From Desemzia sp. RIT 804 (lineage in GTDB: Bacteria > Bacillota > Bacilli > Lactobacillales > Carnobacteriaceae): a stretch of 64,000 bases of DNA. Location: positions 124,001 through 188,000 of the forward strand of contig NZ_JAFEMV010000004.1 of the NCBI RefSeq assembly GCF_016892605.1, in the 5' to 3' direction. The notes beneath the pieces are model-generated. The model saw only the letters and a list, made by a program, of their open reading frames with translations. It was not told where the DNA came from and ran no database searches. Below, in pieces: positions 7,871-16,233 of this stretch (position 1 is its first letter; each line of letters starts with the position of its first letter). The position numbers and the translations under genes were made by a program.

Positions 7871-9193
7871 TTATACTAATTCTGGCCAATAGCCTTTATT
7901 TACGTTAATTAAACCATCCAATACTTCTTTTGCTTTTTCACTAGAAGGTATCGTTTTGTTTAGTGCAAATGCTTGTAATGCTTTTTGATAAGAACCCTCT
8001 GTAGCAGCTTCAACAATTAATTTTTCTGAAGCAAGCTGTTGTTCCATCAATCCTTTATAGAATAGAGGGACCGCGTCCATTCTAATGGGTTCAGGGCCTC
8101 TAGAAGTTACATAAGCAGGTACCTCAACCATGGCATCATTTGGTAAATTTGGAATAGCGCCTTTATTTTCAACAATAAGTAAGAATCGTTTTCTTTCATC
8201 AAAAGCAATTGACATAGCAACATCAACGATGAAAGTTCCGTGTACTCCAACTTTAAATCCTTCAACCATTTCGCCAGTTTCTTTAAGATGTGTGATAGCA
8301 TCGAATAAGCTTTTTTCTCTATTATCCATTACTCTATTTGCTCTAGTATAATCTAAATCTGTTTGTTCTATTACTGTCTGAGGGATTAAATAATATTGCA
8401 AATAAGAGCTTGGGATATAATCTGGAAATAATTGCATCATTTCCGCTACATTTGAATGCGATTTCAACCAATCTACATCTGAATGTTGAGAATCTTTAGA
8501 TTGAGCTGGAGTTACCAAACCGTGTTCACTTAAATACTCTTTTAATTCATCAAAACGGCTTTCTCCATCTACATATACATTTGTAAACCAGCCAAAATGA
8601 TTTAAGCCAAAATAATCTGCTTCGATCGATTCATAAGAACAATCTAGAATTTCTGCCATTCGTAGTAACATACCAATCGGCATATCACATATATTTAAAA
8701 CTTTAGCATCTGGTCTTTCTTTTCGTATTCCCTCGGCTACAATTGCAGCTGGATTGGAATAATTAATGATCCATGCATCAGGTGCATATGCTGTTACGTA
8801 ATCTACTAACTCAATCATTGGCTTCAATGTACGTACTCCATACGCCATACCTCCAGGACCGCATGTTTCTTGTCCTACCACTCCTAATTTAAAAGGAACT
8901 TTTTCATCTTTTTCCCTCATCTTATTTCCACCAACTCTAAGTTGAGAAAACACAAAATCTACTCCTTCAAAAGCCTCTTTTGGATCACTAGTAGTAGATA
9001 ATTTCATTTGAGAATTAAATTCTTCAATAACTTTCTCAGTCAACAATGCTACATCATTTTGTCGTTCTTCATCAATATCATATAACCTAACTTCATCAAT
9101 CGGAAAATCTTTTTCCTTTAATAATAAAGCTTTCACGATTCCTGGAGTATAAGTAGAACCTCCACCAGCAATTGCAATTTTAAATGTTTTCAT
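7871..9193 (-). CDS. GH4 6-phospho-alpha-glucosidase (GlvA/MalH type)
   Basis: 440 aa, the usual GlvA length. The N-terminal NAD-binding loop IAIAGGGSTYTPGIV, the conserved VVGQETCGPGGMAYG, the metal/catalytic NICDMPIG and FGLNHFGWF are all present. The CDMP motif is the hallmark of alpha-specific members; beta-specific GH4 enzymes usually have CN-V/I-P. These cytosolic enzymes need NAD+ and Mn2+ and cleave phosphorylated alpha-glucosides such as maltose-6-P by an oxidation-elimination mechanism. Ribosome site GGAGAG precedes ATG 9193. It is co-transcribed 12 bp behind the EIICB gene. A second GH4 enzyme is at 41323. Confidence 0.92.
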   Translation of the reverse strand: MKTFKIAIAGGGSTYTPGIVKALLLKEKDFPIDEVRLYDIDEERQNDVALLTEKVIEEFNSQMKLSTTSDPKEAFEGVDFVFSQLRVGGNKMREKDEKVPFKLGVVGQETCGPGGMAYGVRTLKPMIELVDYVTAYAPDAWIINYSNPAAIVAEGIRKERPDAKVLNICDMPIGMLLRMAEILDCSYESIEADYFGLNHFGWFTNVYVDGESRFDELKEYLSEHGLVTPAQSKDSQHSDVDWLKSHSNVAEMMQLFPDYIPSSYLQYYLIPQTVIEQTDLDYTRANRVMDNREKSLFDAITHLKETGEMVEGFKVGVHGTFIVDVAMSIAFDERKRFLLIVENKGAIPNLPNDAMVEVPAYVTSRGPEPIRMDAVPLFYKGLMEQQLASEKLIVEAATEGSYQKALQAFALNKTIPSSEKAKEVLDGLINVNKGYWPELV

Positions 9194-9205
9194 ATTTTTT
9201 CTCTC

Positions 9206-10840
9206 CTAACTATTTTCTAATACTAAATCTACGGCTTGTCTATATTCATCTACTTTCATACCAAAAACGATATGAATTTCTTCCTCAGACGGCCTTACTA
9301 CTCCCATTGATTCAGGGATAGACTCCAATAACATGTTGCTTACTTTTGAAGGATCCTTTACATATACCCTTAGTCTTGATATGCAATTGGTGTAGTCCTT
9401 GATATTGCCTTCTCCTCCAACTGCTTTAATAACCTGTTTAGCGATTAAATCTTTGTCTCTGCTAATTTTCTTGTTTTTTGAAGACTGAGGTTCTTCATTT
9501 TCTACTAATATATTTTGTTCCTCAGAAGTAATTATTCGTCCTGGAACTTTTACATCAAATTTAAGAATGTACCAACGAAATAATAGGAAATAAATGACTC
9601 CCATTAATAGACCTACAAGTACTATAGGTATCCAAGTTGATTTATGTCCTTGCAAGAAACCATTTACGAACAATTCGATAATATTGTTACTACCTAAATA
9701 AGAAGCATCAAAATAATCCAATATCGCAAAGGATAAACCAGACAAAACTGCATGTATGACAAACAAACCAGGTGCTAAAAACATGAACATAAATTCAAAG
9801 GGTTCTGTAACCCCCGCAAACATCGAAGCCATAGCTGCTGAAATAGCTATAGTTTTAGCTTTATTCTTGTCTTCAGCTACAGCATAGAGTGCCATACAAG
9901 CAGCAGGGATACCAAAAACTTTAATTGGCGTGGCTCCTTGTCCTAACCATAACCTAGTAATCTCAGAAATGTTTTCTTGAAAATCTGGATTGGATAATGC
10001 AGCTGTAGTAATGGCTTTGGTACCTGTATAGACTTGGCCTCCTATATCCAGTGTTCCTCCAACTGGAGTAAAATGTACGATAGAATACCAAACATGGTGT
10101 AGCCCTGTTGGAATCAATAACCTCTCTACTAAACCAAATATAAAGGAACCGAAAACTCCTATATCCGTTACAATACCAGCTACACTAAAAATACCCCCTC
10201 CTAGTATTGGCCAAACAAATGGAATAATCACCCCAACTACAATAAATATCATACCGGTAATTATTGGAGGAAAATTTTTTCCTTGATAAAAACTGAATAT
10301 AACGGGTAGCTTTTGATTTTTAAACTTCTTCGTTGCCCAAGCAGCGACTATTCCGACCAAAATCCCACCTAATACACCTGTATCTGTTGTTTGTAATCCC
10401 AACACCATATTCTGCATAGATGTTCTCATATCGAGTGTTTGGGAAATTGTAACAATGTTATTATCATTTACAACAATCTCAGGCTCTAATCCTAATCCTA
10501 AAAAAGAAATAGTTACTGCTGAAATGCTGATCATAAATAAATAACCAATCAACGCAGAAAGTCCTGCTAATCCTTTATCTTCTTTACTTGCTAAACCAGT
10601 AGATATAGATAATGCAAAAACTAAAGGCATAAATTTTATAACAATTAAACCGGATTCATTTAACAACGTAGCTATAAACTGTATTGCTTGATTGCCTAAA
10701 AAAGGAACACTTTCTATAAAATAAGGATTCTTCAAAACTGCTCCGATAGATAACAATAATGCAAATAACGACATAACAGCAATAGCTGGTAAAAAAGACT
10801 TTCCTAAAAGTGAAAAAAATGATTGTACTTTTTTCTTCAT
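9206..10840 (-). CDS. PTS alpha-glucoside permease EIICB (GlvC/MalX type)
   Basis: About 544 aa. EIIC comes first, with the class landmarks IPTGLHHVWYSIVHF and FAGVTEPFEFMFMF. A linker and a C-terminal EIIB follow, with the phospho-cysteine in YTNCISRLRVYV. No EIIA is present. Paired with the GlvA-type GH4 gene, it probably imports maltose or another alpha-glucoside as the 6-phosphate. ATG 10840 was preferred to TTG 10843 because AGGAGGGG lies 8 nt upstream of it. Confidence 0.9.
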   Translation of the reverse strand: MKKKVQSFFSLLGKSFLPAIAVMSLFALLLSIGAVLKNPYFIESVPFLGNQAIQFIATLLNESGLIVIKFMPLVFALSISTGLASKEDKGLAGLSALIGYLFMISISAVTISFLGLGLEPEIVVNDNNIVTISQTLDMRTSMQNMVLGLQTTDTGVLGGILVGIVAAWATKKFKNQKLPVIFSFYQGKNFPPIITGMIFIVVGVIIPFVWPILGGGIFSVAGIVTDIGVFGSFIFGLVERLLIPTGLHHVWYSIVHFTPVGGTLDIGGQVYTGTKAITTAALSNPDFQENISEITRLWLGQGATPIKVFGIPAACMALYAVAEDKNKAKTIAISAAMASMFAGVTEPFEFMFMFLAPGLFVIHAVLSGLSFAILDYFDASYLGSNNIIELFVNGFLQGHKSTWIPIVLVGLLMGVIYFLLFRWYILKFDVKVPGRIITSEEQNILVENEEPQSSKNKKISRDKDLIAKQVIKAVGGEGNIKDYTNCISRLRVYVKDPSKVSNMLLESIPESMGVVRPSEEEIHIVFGMKVDEYRQAVDLVLENS

Positions 10841-10912
10841 CAAAAAGACCCCTCCTACATCTTTTTTTATTACACAAAAATAGTACCATACAATAAAAAA
10901 ATAGGATTAAAT

Positions 10913-10941
10913 CGGAAAAAAGTTCCGTAAGAAAGCGCTTT
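10913..10941. promoter_or_regulatory. Divergent control region: candidate RpiR operator and cre-like core
   Basis: CGGAA-aaaag-TTCCG (10913-10927) is a 15-bp dyad, and AAAGCGCTTT (10932-10941) is the palindromic core of a CcpA cre site with imperfect outer bases. Both lie between the EIICB gene (minus) and the FAD oxidoreductase (plus), followed by TATAAT. The two divergent genes may be controlled together by RpiR and CcpA. Inference from symmetry and position. Confidence 0.45.
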
Positions 10942-11021
10942 ATAATAACATGTTACATATTTCCAGTTTTCTTTATTAGATATGCTAGCATTAAATTACT
11001 AATAGTGTTGGAGGTTATTAT

Positions 11022-12356
11022 ATGAAAAAACAGTTTGATGTGATCGTAGCAGGAGGAGGTCCTGCAGGAATAAACGCAGCTTTAGCAGCTGCTAGACAAA
11101 ATAAAAGAGTCTTATTAATTGAAAAATATGGTTTTTTAGGAGGAATGTCTACCATTGCCGGTGTTTACCCATGGATGACTTTTCATTCTTCAGATGGAAC
11201 TCAAGTTGTTAAAGGAATTGCTGACGAAATAGTAGAGCGCCTTAAACAAAGAGAAGGCTCTCCGGGACACCAAAGAGATACTTGTGGATTTGTTTACAGC
11301 GTAACACCATATGATGGCGAAGAATATAAACTATTAGCAGCCGAAATGTTACATGAAGAAGGTGTTACTCTCTTACTTCATACAACGCTGACAAGTGTAG
11401 TAAAAGAAGATAATATTATTACTGAAGTTTCTTGCTTTTCTGGTGGGAAGTATTATACCTTTTCAGGAAAAATGTTTATAGACACTACTGGAGATGCGAC
11501 TCTCAGTTACATGGCAGATGTTCCTGTTCAAATAGGAGAAAAAAACACACATAAAACTCAGCCCATGACACTCAAGTTTAGGTTAGCAAATGTTGATTTA
11601 GCTGCTGTTAAAACTTATATGCTAAAAAATCCAGATAATTTTTTAGATAAAACTCCATTTTCTGAACTAGAAGACCTTCCATTAACAGCTGTCCAAGGCT
11701 TTTATAAAGAATGGGAAGAAGCCAATATTGGTATTAATCGAGACCAAGTACTATTCTTTACAGGGCCTCATGATAATGAAGTAGTTGTCAACATGACACG
11801 TGTACAAGGATTGAATCCATTAAATCCTTTAGAATTAACTGAGGCTGAAGTAATCGCAAGAAAACAAGTCAAGTTATTAGAAAACTTTTTCAAATCTTAT
11901 ATTCCTGGTTTCGAAAATGCTTTTGTTTCTTATATACCTCCACAAATCGGAATCAGAGAATCTAAAAGAATTCTTGGAGTCTATAGTATGACAAAAGAGG
12001 ATATTGTAAATGGTAGAAAATTTAAAGATGGCATAGCGACAAGCGGCTATCCAATTGATATTCATGCTCCTACCGGAAAAGGTATGACTATCGCTGAAGT
12101 TGGCGGACAAGGAACTTTTCAAATTCCATTCAGAGCATTGATACCTCAAAAAGCAGATAACCTTTTAGTAGCCGGGCGTTGCATGTCTGCAGACCACACT
12201 GCTTTGGCGTCTGTAAGGCTTACGCCAACTGCAATGGCGACAGGCCAAGCGGCAGGAACAGCAACAGCTTTATGTATTGACCATGGTGTTGTGCCAAGAG
12301 AACTGAACACAGATTTATTAGTTTCTACTCTAAGAAAAAATAGTGTATATATTTGA
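11022..12356 (+). CDS. FAD-dependent oxidoreductase (FAD_oxidored family)
   Basis: 444 aa with an N-terminal FAD dinucleotide fold (FDVIVAGGGPAGINAALAA, then LLIEKYGFLGGMST). The C-terminal segment PFRALIPQKADNLLVAGRCM, then ALASVRLTPTAMATGQAAG is typical of the FAD_oxidored family (PF12831). There is no signal peptide, so it is cytosolic. GGAGG precedes the ATG. It is divergent from a GH4/PTS alpha-glucoside operon and shares its control region, so its substrate may be a sugar or polyol derivative. The family is broad and the real substrate is unknown. Terminators follow near 12.7 kb. Confidence 0.8.
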   Translation: MKKQFDVIVAGGGPAGINAALAAARQNKRVLLIEKYGFLGGMSTIAGVYPWMTFHSSDGTQVVKGIADEIVERLKQREGSPGHQRDTCGFVYSVTPYDGEEYKLLAAEMLHEEGVTLLLHTTLTSVVKEDNIITEVSCFSGGKYYTFSGKMFIDTTGDATLSYMADVPVQIGEKNTHKTQPMTLKFRLANVDLAAVKTYMLKNPDNFLDKTPFSELEDLPLTAVQGFYKEWEEANIGINRDQVLFFTGPHDNEVVVNMTRVQGLNPLNPLELTEAEVIARKQVKLLENFFKSYIPGFENAFVSYIPPQIGIRESKRILGVYSMTKEDIVNGRKFKDGIATSGYPIDIHAPTGKGMTIAEVGGQGTFQIPFRALIPQKADNLLVAGRCMSADHTALASVRLTPTAMATGQAAGTATALCIDHGVVPRELNTDLLVSTLRKNSVYI

Positions 12357-12457
12357 TTTTTATGGAAAATATAATTGCTAATTTACGTTATCTTTAGAGT
12401 AGTACAACAAAATAATTAGTAACTTGTCTCAAAAAGAAAATAGATAAATATTACACT

Positions 12458-12636
12458 ATGAGAATCTGTCCAGACTGCGGCAAACCGATGTTGGAAGTCA
12501 ATGGCAAAAAAAAGGTAAACAGCTTGTCTGCCAATATCGCGAATGCGGCTACCGCAAAAACTGCTCTAGACAATCAAATGCACGCTGCCCGAACTGCAAG
12601 AAGAACCTGAAGATAATGGATTGCTTGTTGCGATGA
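12458..12636 (+). pseudogene. Frameshifted C-terminal zinc-ribbon fragment of DNA topoisomerase III
   Basis: The plus strand reads MRICPDCGKPMLEVNGKK, then after a shift GKQLVCQYRECGYRKNCSR and ARCPNCKKNLKIMDCLLR, stop. The CPxCGKPML-EVNGKKGK and CPNCKK text is that of the TopB C-terminal zinc ribbons. The A-run at the junction has eight A where six would keep the frame. Only about 60 residues of the roughly 700-residue enzyme remain, so it is a dead fragment of an older element. Confidence 0.75.
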
Positions 12637-12676
12637 AGTGATTGACGTTTGATGATTAACAAGGTAGATAATATTG

Positions 12677-12720
12677 AAAGACCTATCGGAGAACAGGCAG
12701 TCTGTTCTTCGACAGGTCTT
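12677..12720 (+). terminator. Rho-independent terminator
   Basis: A long stem (AAAGACCTATCGGAGAACAG paired with CTGTTCTTCGACAGGTCTTT, few mismatches, 5-nt loop) is followed by TTTTTTG on the plus strand. It ends transcription from the FAD oxidoreductase or the lost topB. Confidence 0.85.
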
Positions 12721-12898
12721 TTTTGTCTTACTTTTTATATTAGCTTCACAATACTACGGTTTGCCTTAAACTTGTTTTGTGAAAAGGAAAATTGCTGCCG
12801 AGGCTGGGACAATAGACTTTATCTCTGCCACATACTAAGTGGGTACTTTTAAACGCGTTCCAAAAGCCTGACCACACGCCTATAAGCCAGACTTCTTG
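12721..12898. other. Gene-free stretch with a GAGGCTGGGACAA repeat word
   Basis: No credible gene. GAGGCTGGGACAA at 12800-12812 resembles GAGGC-gaa-GCTGGGACAA at 45186-45201. This intergenic word recurs in many lactic acid bacteria, from memory. No terminator is obvious after the ABC permease gene that ends at 12899. Confidence 0.4.
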
Positions 12899-13630
12899 TC
12901 ATCGATAGCGACAGAATCTTCTTTCCAATTCATCTAAAACAGTGAAAACAAAAAATCCGATCCAAGCAATCATTAAGATCCCGGAAAGCATTTGTTCATA
13001 ATCCATTTTCGACCATGCACTCAAGATAAGATAACCCAAGCCGTAGGTAGTATTATAGTTTTCTGCAAAAAATAAAGAAGCTAATGAAATGCCTACACTG
13101 ACCCGTAAACTAGCTATTAAGCTGGGAATTAATGCTGGGAAAATTAAGAAACGGACACTTGGCCATATTTTTGTCGAATAATTATCCATGACTTGATAAT
13201 AGGATTCTGGTATTTCATTGACTCCGTCTCGGATAGACACAATCACTTGAATAGAAATCACTGAAAAAATCAGTAAGATCTTCGACAAATTACCTAGACC
13301 GAAAAAAATCATGAAAATAGGTAAGAAAGCGACTTTTGGCAAAGGATATAAAAAGTAAAGCAGCGGACCAAATAACTGATTCGCTTTAGAATATTTGCCA
13401 AGTAATATCCCTGCAGGCAGACCCACTAGAACAGCTATCGTTAAAGCTACGAAAATCCGCATCAAGCTTGCTCCTGCATGCAGAAATAAGACATCTTTCA
13501 ACTCCCACATCCGTTTAAACGTTGGGAACGGGCTTGGGAGCGACCGATTATCTGTTATCACACTCAACCACCACCAGACAAGCAAAAAAGAACTAAATCC
13601 CAAAAGAAAAGAACGCAGCTGATTTTTCAT
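12899..13630 (-). CDS. ABC transporter permease (SsuC/ThiX-like, NitT/TauT class)
   Basis: 243 aa with about six membrane helices and the inner-membrane coupling motif typical of binding-protein-dependent permeases (ISIQVIVSIRDGVNEIPESYYQV; ALIPSLIASLRVSVGISLASLFFAE). It forms the membrane channel of an importer with the ATPase immediately upstream. The ATPase stop and this start overlap by 4 nt (ATGA), showing translational coupling. The class takes up nitrate, taurine, sulfonates or thiamine precursors such as HMP. Substrate is not decided by the sequence. Confidence 0.88.
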   Translation of the reverse strand: MKNQLRSFLLGFSSFLLVWWWLSVITDNRSLPSPFPTFKRMWELKDVLFLHAGASLMRIFVALTIAVLVGLPAGILLGKYSKANQLFGPLLYFLYPLPKVAFLPIFMIFFGLGNLSKILLIFSVISIQVIVSIRDGVNEIPESYYQVMDNYSTKIWPSVRFLIFPALIPSLIASLRVSVGISLASLFFAENYNTTYGLGYLILSAWSKMDYEQMLSGILMIAWIGFFVFTVLDELERRFCRYR

Positions 13631-14346
13631 TCCGCTTCTCCCTTCAACATTTTTCTTAACTGAAGAACGAACTCGTAAAAAGCCAAAGATTCTCGTCGAT
13701 TTTCCAAATGAAAAACGGGATTTTGATAGACTTGAAAACCTTGATTCCTCATTATGATAATAGTCTCTCCTAAAAAAGCTGCTTCCTCAATATCATGGGT
13801 AACGATGACTAGACCATTTCCGCGATTAGATTGTTCTGAAAGAATATACTCTTGTGTTTTTTCCTTCGTTTCTTGGTCCAAAGAAGAAGTCGGCTCATCA
13901 AGCAGTAAAAAATCCGGATCCGTAATCAGTCCTCTCGCCATAGCAACACGTTGCTTTTGACCACCGCTTAATTTAGCAGGATAGGTATCCTTAAACTTGT
14001 GAATTTCCAGCTCATTCATCAATGCCTCAATCATTGCTTTCCGCTTTACTTTATCTACCTTTTTAATTTTTAAAGGCATTTCCAAAGCTTGATAAACAGT
14101 CTGCCAAGGAAACAAGCGCAGATCTTGAAACACCATCTCCACTTTTTTTGATGTGGTCTGATGATAGTAGACTCTTCCGGTTAACGGCTGTTGAAATCCC
14201 TTCAATAAGGCAAGTAAGGTGCTTTTTCCAATACCCGATTCGCCTAGTATCACGTAACTGCGCCCTTTATCAAAGGTAAAATCTAATTGTTCAAAAATCG
14301 ACTCCTTGTTATACCCAAAACCAACCTTTTCTAATTCGATGTGCAA
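13627..14346 (-). CDS. ABC transporter ATP-binding protein (SsuB/ThiZ-like)
   Basis: 239 aa with Walker A GESGIGKSTL, Q-loop MVFQDLRLFPW, signature LSGGQKQRVAMARGL, Walker B FLLLDEPTSSLD and the H-loop VIVTHDIEEA. It energises the NitT/TauT-class importer with the downstream permease. The start is TTG at 14346 with AAAGGAG 9 nt upstream. The binding-protein gene is divergent at 14730, an unusual split of one importer across a shared control region. Confidence 0.9.
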   Translation of the reverse strand: MHIELEKVGFGYNKESIFEQLDFTFDKGRSYVILGESGIGKSTLLALLKGFQQPLTGRVYYHQTTSKKVEMVFQDLRLFPWQTVYQALEMPLKIKKVDKVKRKAMIEALMNELEIHKFKDTYPAKLSGGQKQRVAMARGLITDPDFLLLDEPTSSLDQETKEKTQEYILSEQSNRGNGLVIVTHDIEEAAFLGETIIIMRNQGFQVYQNPVFHLENRRESLAFYEFVLQLRKMLKGEAE

Positions 14347-14351
14347 TTTTT

Positions 14352-14443
14352 AGTGCTCCTTTCGCTAAAAATACATGTACACTTTTTCACATAATGTGCT
14401 ATACTACTTTTTGTACTGACAAGCAGAACGTAAGGGAGCACTC
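14352..14443. promoter_or_regulatory. Divergent control region of the NitT/TauT-class importer
   Basis: GTGCTCCTTT (14352-14361) and AAGGGAGCAC (14434-14443) form an inverted repeat spanning about 90 bp. The left arm carries the ribosome site of the ATPase gene. Inside it is the 11-bp palindrome CACATAATGTG (14388-14398), overlapping a TATACT -10-like box for plus-strand transcription. The palindrome is a plausible operator. No known riboswitch fold was recognised. Confidence 0.4.
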
Positions 14444-14639
14444 TATATTTCGAATACTTCTATTCCAAAAGATTCAGTCTCAAGAAGAACTTAGCCATCC
14501 AATCCATGCAGCGAATGGCTATCAAGACGAACAATCTTTATCTCTTCTCAATACTTTCTCTTATTTTAAACAACAAATTGCATTTTTGAAAGAGAAAAAT
14601 TACATACTCTTTTTTTCACGAATAGAAATCCCTCACTAA
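14394..14639 (+). CDS. Possible small protein of unknown function
   Basis: 81 codons at most, between the divergent importer genes. The nominal ATG lies inside the promoter and has no ribosome site. A good AAGGGAG site (14434-14440) is followed only by ATA or TTT codons in this frame, so if translated the start would be non-standard. The composition (FQKIQSQEELSHPIHAANGY, LNTFSYFKQQIAFLKEKNYI) looks protein-like, possibly amphipathic. It could be a decayed regulator of the importer. I do not recognise it. Confidence 0.25.
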   Translation: MCYTTFCTDKQNVREHSIFRILLFQKIQSQEELSHPIHAANGYQDEQSLSLLNTFSYFKQQIAFLKEKNYILFFSRIEIPH

Positions 14640-14729
14640 AGCAAGTCTATGTAGGAACTCTGCAAATTTTCAAACAAAATTTCTAGGAATATGATTACAA
14701 ATTTTACTAAGAAACGAGGAAATTAGAAC

Positions 14730-15692
14730 ATGAAAAAAACTTTTATCACTACAGGATTACTTGCTTTTAGCTTTTTGAGTCTTGCAGCGTGTAGTCAAGA
14801 TACGGCCTCTACTTCTGAGTCCACGTCAGCCGAATCTGTTACAGACCAAACTTTGAATGTGGGTATTTTACCTGCTGAATCGGCTATTCCAATCATTTTG
14901 GCTGAAGAAGAAGGTTTCTTTGAAGACTTGGGACTGACGGTAGAGATCCAATCTTTCACTTCGCCAAATGATCGCAATGTTGCTGTTCAAGCTAAAGAAA
15001 TTGAAGCAACCGTCAGCGATGTCATGACTGAAGCAACATTTAAACAAAACGGCATCGATATGACGATTACTTCGGATATTTTAGAAGATTTCAAAATCTT
15101 AGCTTCTCCTCAGTCAGGAATCACAGAAATGAACGACTTTGATGGAAAAAAAGTTACTTTAGTACCCAACTTTATTCTTGAATATATCATGGATCAATTT
15201 GCAAAAGAAGAGAGCTTTACTTATGAAATAGTCGATATCTCCTCATTTTCTGCTCGTTCTGAAGCTTTATTGAATGACCAAGTAGATGGTGCTGTTTATA
15301 CAGAACCACAAGCCAGCATGCTCGCTCAACAAGGTGCCGTTGTCTTAGGCAGCTCAAAAGAAGCCGGTATCAAAGGCGGAACTATTCAATTTATGGATAA
15401 CGTATTGGAAGAACGTCCACAAGATATTGAAGCATTTTACCAAGCTTACAACCAGGCTATCGACTATATGAACGAACACAAAGCAACTGAATATGCGGAA
15501 ATTTTATCAGATTATCAATTTCCAGAAGCAATGAGCACCTACTTGGACAGCCGAGAAGAAGACTACCCTTATGCTCAAGCCGTACCTGAAGATCAATTTG
15601 AAAGTATCATTTCTTGGACCAAAGACAAAGGTCAAATTGATTCTGAATACAGTTATGATGAATTGACCGATTTTAGTTTTTTAACTAAATAA
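14730..15692 (+). CDS. Substrate-binding lipoprotein of NitT/TauT-class ABC importer (SsuA/ThiY-like)
   Basis: 320 aa. A lipoprotein signal peptide ends in SLAAC (cysteine at residue 21), followed by a Ser/Thr-rich linker. The NMT1/SsuA-type domain follows (TLNVGILPAESAIPIILAEEEGFFEDLGL; DGAVYTEPQASMLAQQGAVVLGSS). It captures the substrate outside the membrane for the divergent permease and ATPase at 12.9-14.3 kb. The local similarity could equally fit a thiamine precursor, sulfonate or other small anion. A terminator follows at 15742. Confidence 0.9.
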   Translation: MKKTFITTGLLAFSFLSLAACSQDTASTSESTSAESVTDQTLNVGILPAESAIPIILAEEEGFFEDLGLTVEIQSFTSPNDRNVAVQAKEIEATVSDVMTEATFKQNGIDMTITSDILEDFKILASPQSGITEMNDFDGKKVTLVPNFILEYIMDQFAKEESFTYEIVDISSFSARSEALLNDQVDGAVYTEPQASMLAQQGAVVLGSSKEAGIKGGTIQFMDNVLEERPQDIEAFYQAYNQAIDYMNEHKATEYAEILSDYQFPEAMSTYLDSREEDYPYAQAVPEDQFESIISWTKDKGQIDSEYSYDELTDFSFLTK

Positions 15693-15741
15693 TGCACACT
15701 CTCTTTTCAAGCAGTGAGTGAAAAAAGAAAGAAACTATTAT

Positions 15742-15783
15742 ACGATGGCGCAACACCGATATTCCTTGGTGTTATGCCATCGT
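15742..15783 (+). terminator. Terminator after the binding-protein gene
   Basis: ACGATGGC and AACACC pair with GGTGTT and GCCATCGT, followed by GTTTTGG on the plus strand. Confidence 0.8.
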
Positions 15784-15859
15784 GTTTTGGTACTCATTCA
15801 TTCTAGTTAATGTCTAATGAATAACTGATCGTTTCTTAAAAGCTCGGTTCAAAAATATA

Positions 15860-15999
15860 AAATCAGCTGGAAATCAACGGCAAAAAAGGCTTTCTTAGGA
15901 GATAAAACGGACTCTATATATTGGATACTGAAAAAGAGCCTTCTATAGGCAGCGCCCCCCCAAAAGCTTAGATTTCACTCTAACTTCTGGGGGGCGCTG
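15860..15999. repeat. Mosaic of element remnants and a GC-rich stem-loop
   Basis: Three pieces occur in a row. First, CTGGAAATCAACGGCAAAAA (near 15871) reads LEINGKKG, a tiny TopB zinc-ribbon-like fragment. Second, read on the minus strand, GGCTCTTTTTCAGTATCC (near 15940 downwards) looks like an ISL3-family insertion-sequence end, without a transposase. Third, a hairpin CAGCGCCCCCC / GGGGGGCGCTG (about 15950-15999) has an inner CAAAAGCTTAGA / TCTAACTTCT stem; a related hairpin in similar flanking sequence is at 30871. None carries a gene. Confidence 0.45.
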
Positions 16000-16233
16000 T
16001 CTCATTATAATAAACAATTTTTATTACGTGTTGTATAAGGTCTCTTTTTTTATTTCCGTGATATAACGTTTTAGGTATTCTCATTCATGGCTAGGCTATT
16101 GGAGCTAATACACAAAATAAAATTAACAGAGTAATACATTAAAGCTGTAATCCTTAATAACTCCCTCACTGATTCTTTAATTTTATTAAGCGTTCTCTTT
16201 AGAATCAAATATAATACTGTTTCAAAATCACTT

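Noticed and set aside
12649-12852. 67-codon plus-strand frame
   Set aside because: It is built over a terminator hairpin and its T-run, with no family resemblance.
14347-14729. TPP or other riboswitch before the binding-protein gene
   Set aside because: The importer class made this worth checking, but I found none of the conserved TPP-box words (CUGAGA, ACCUGAU).
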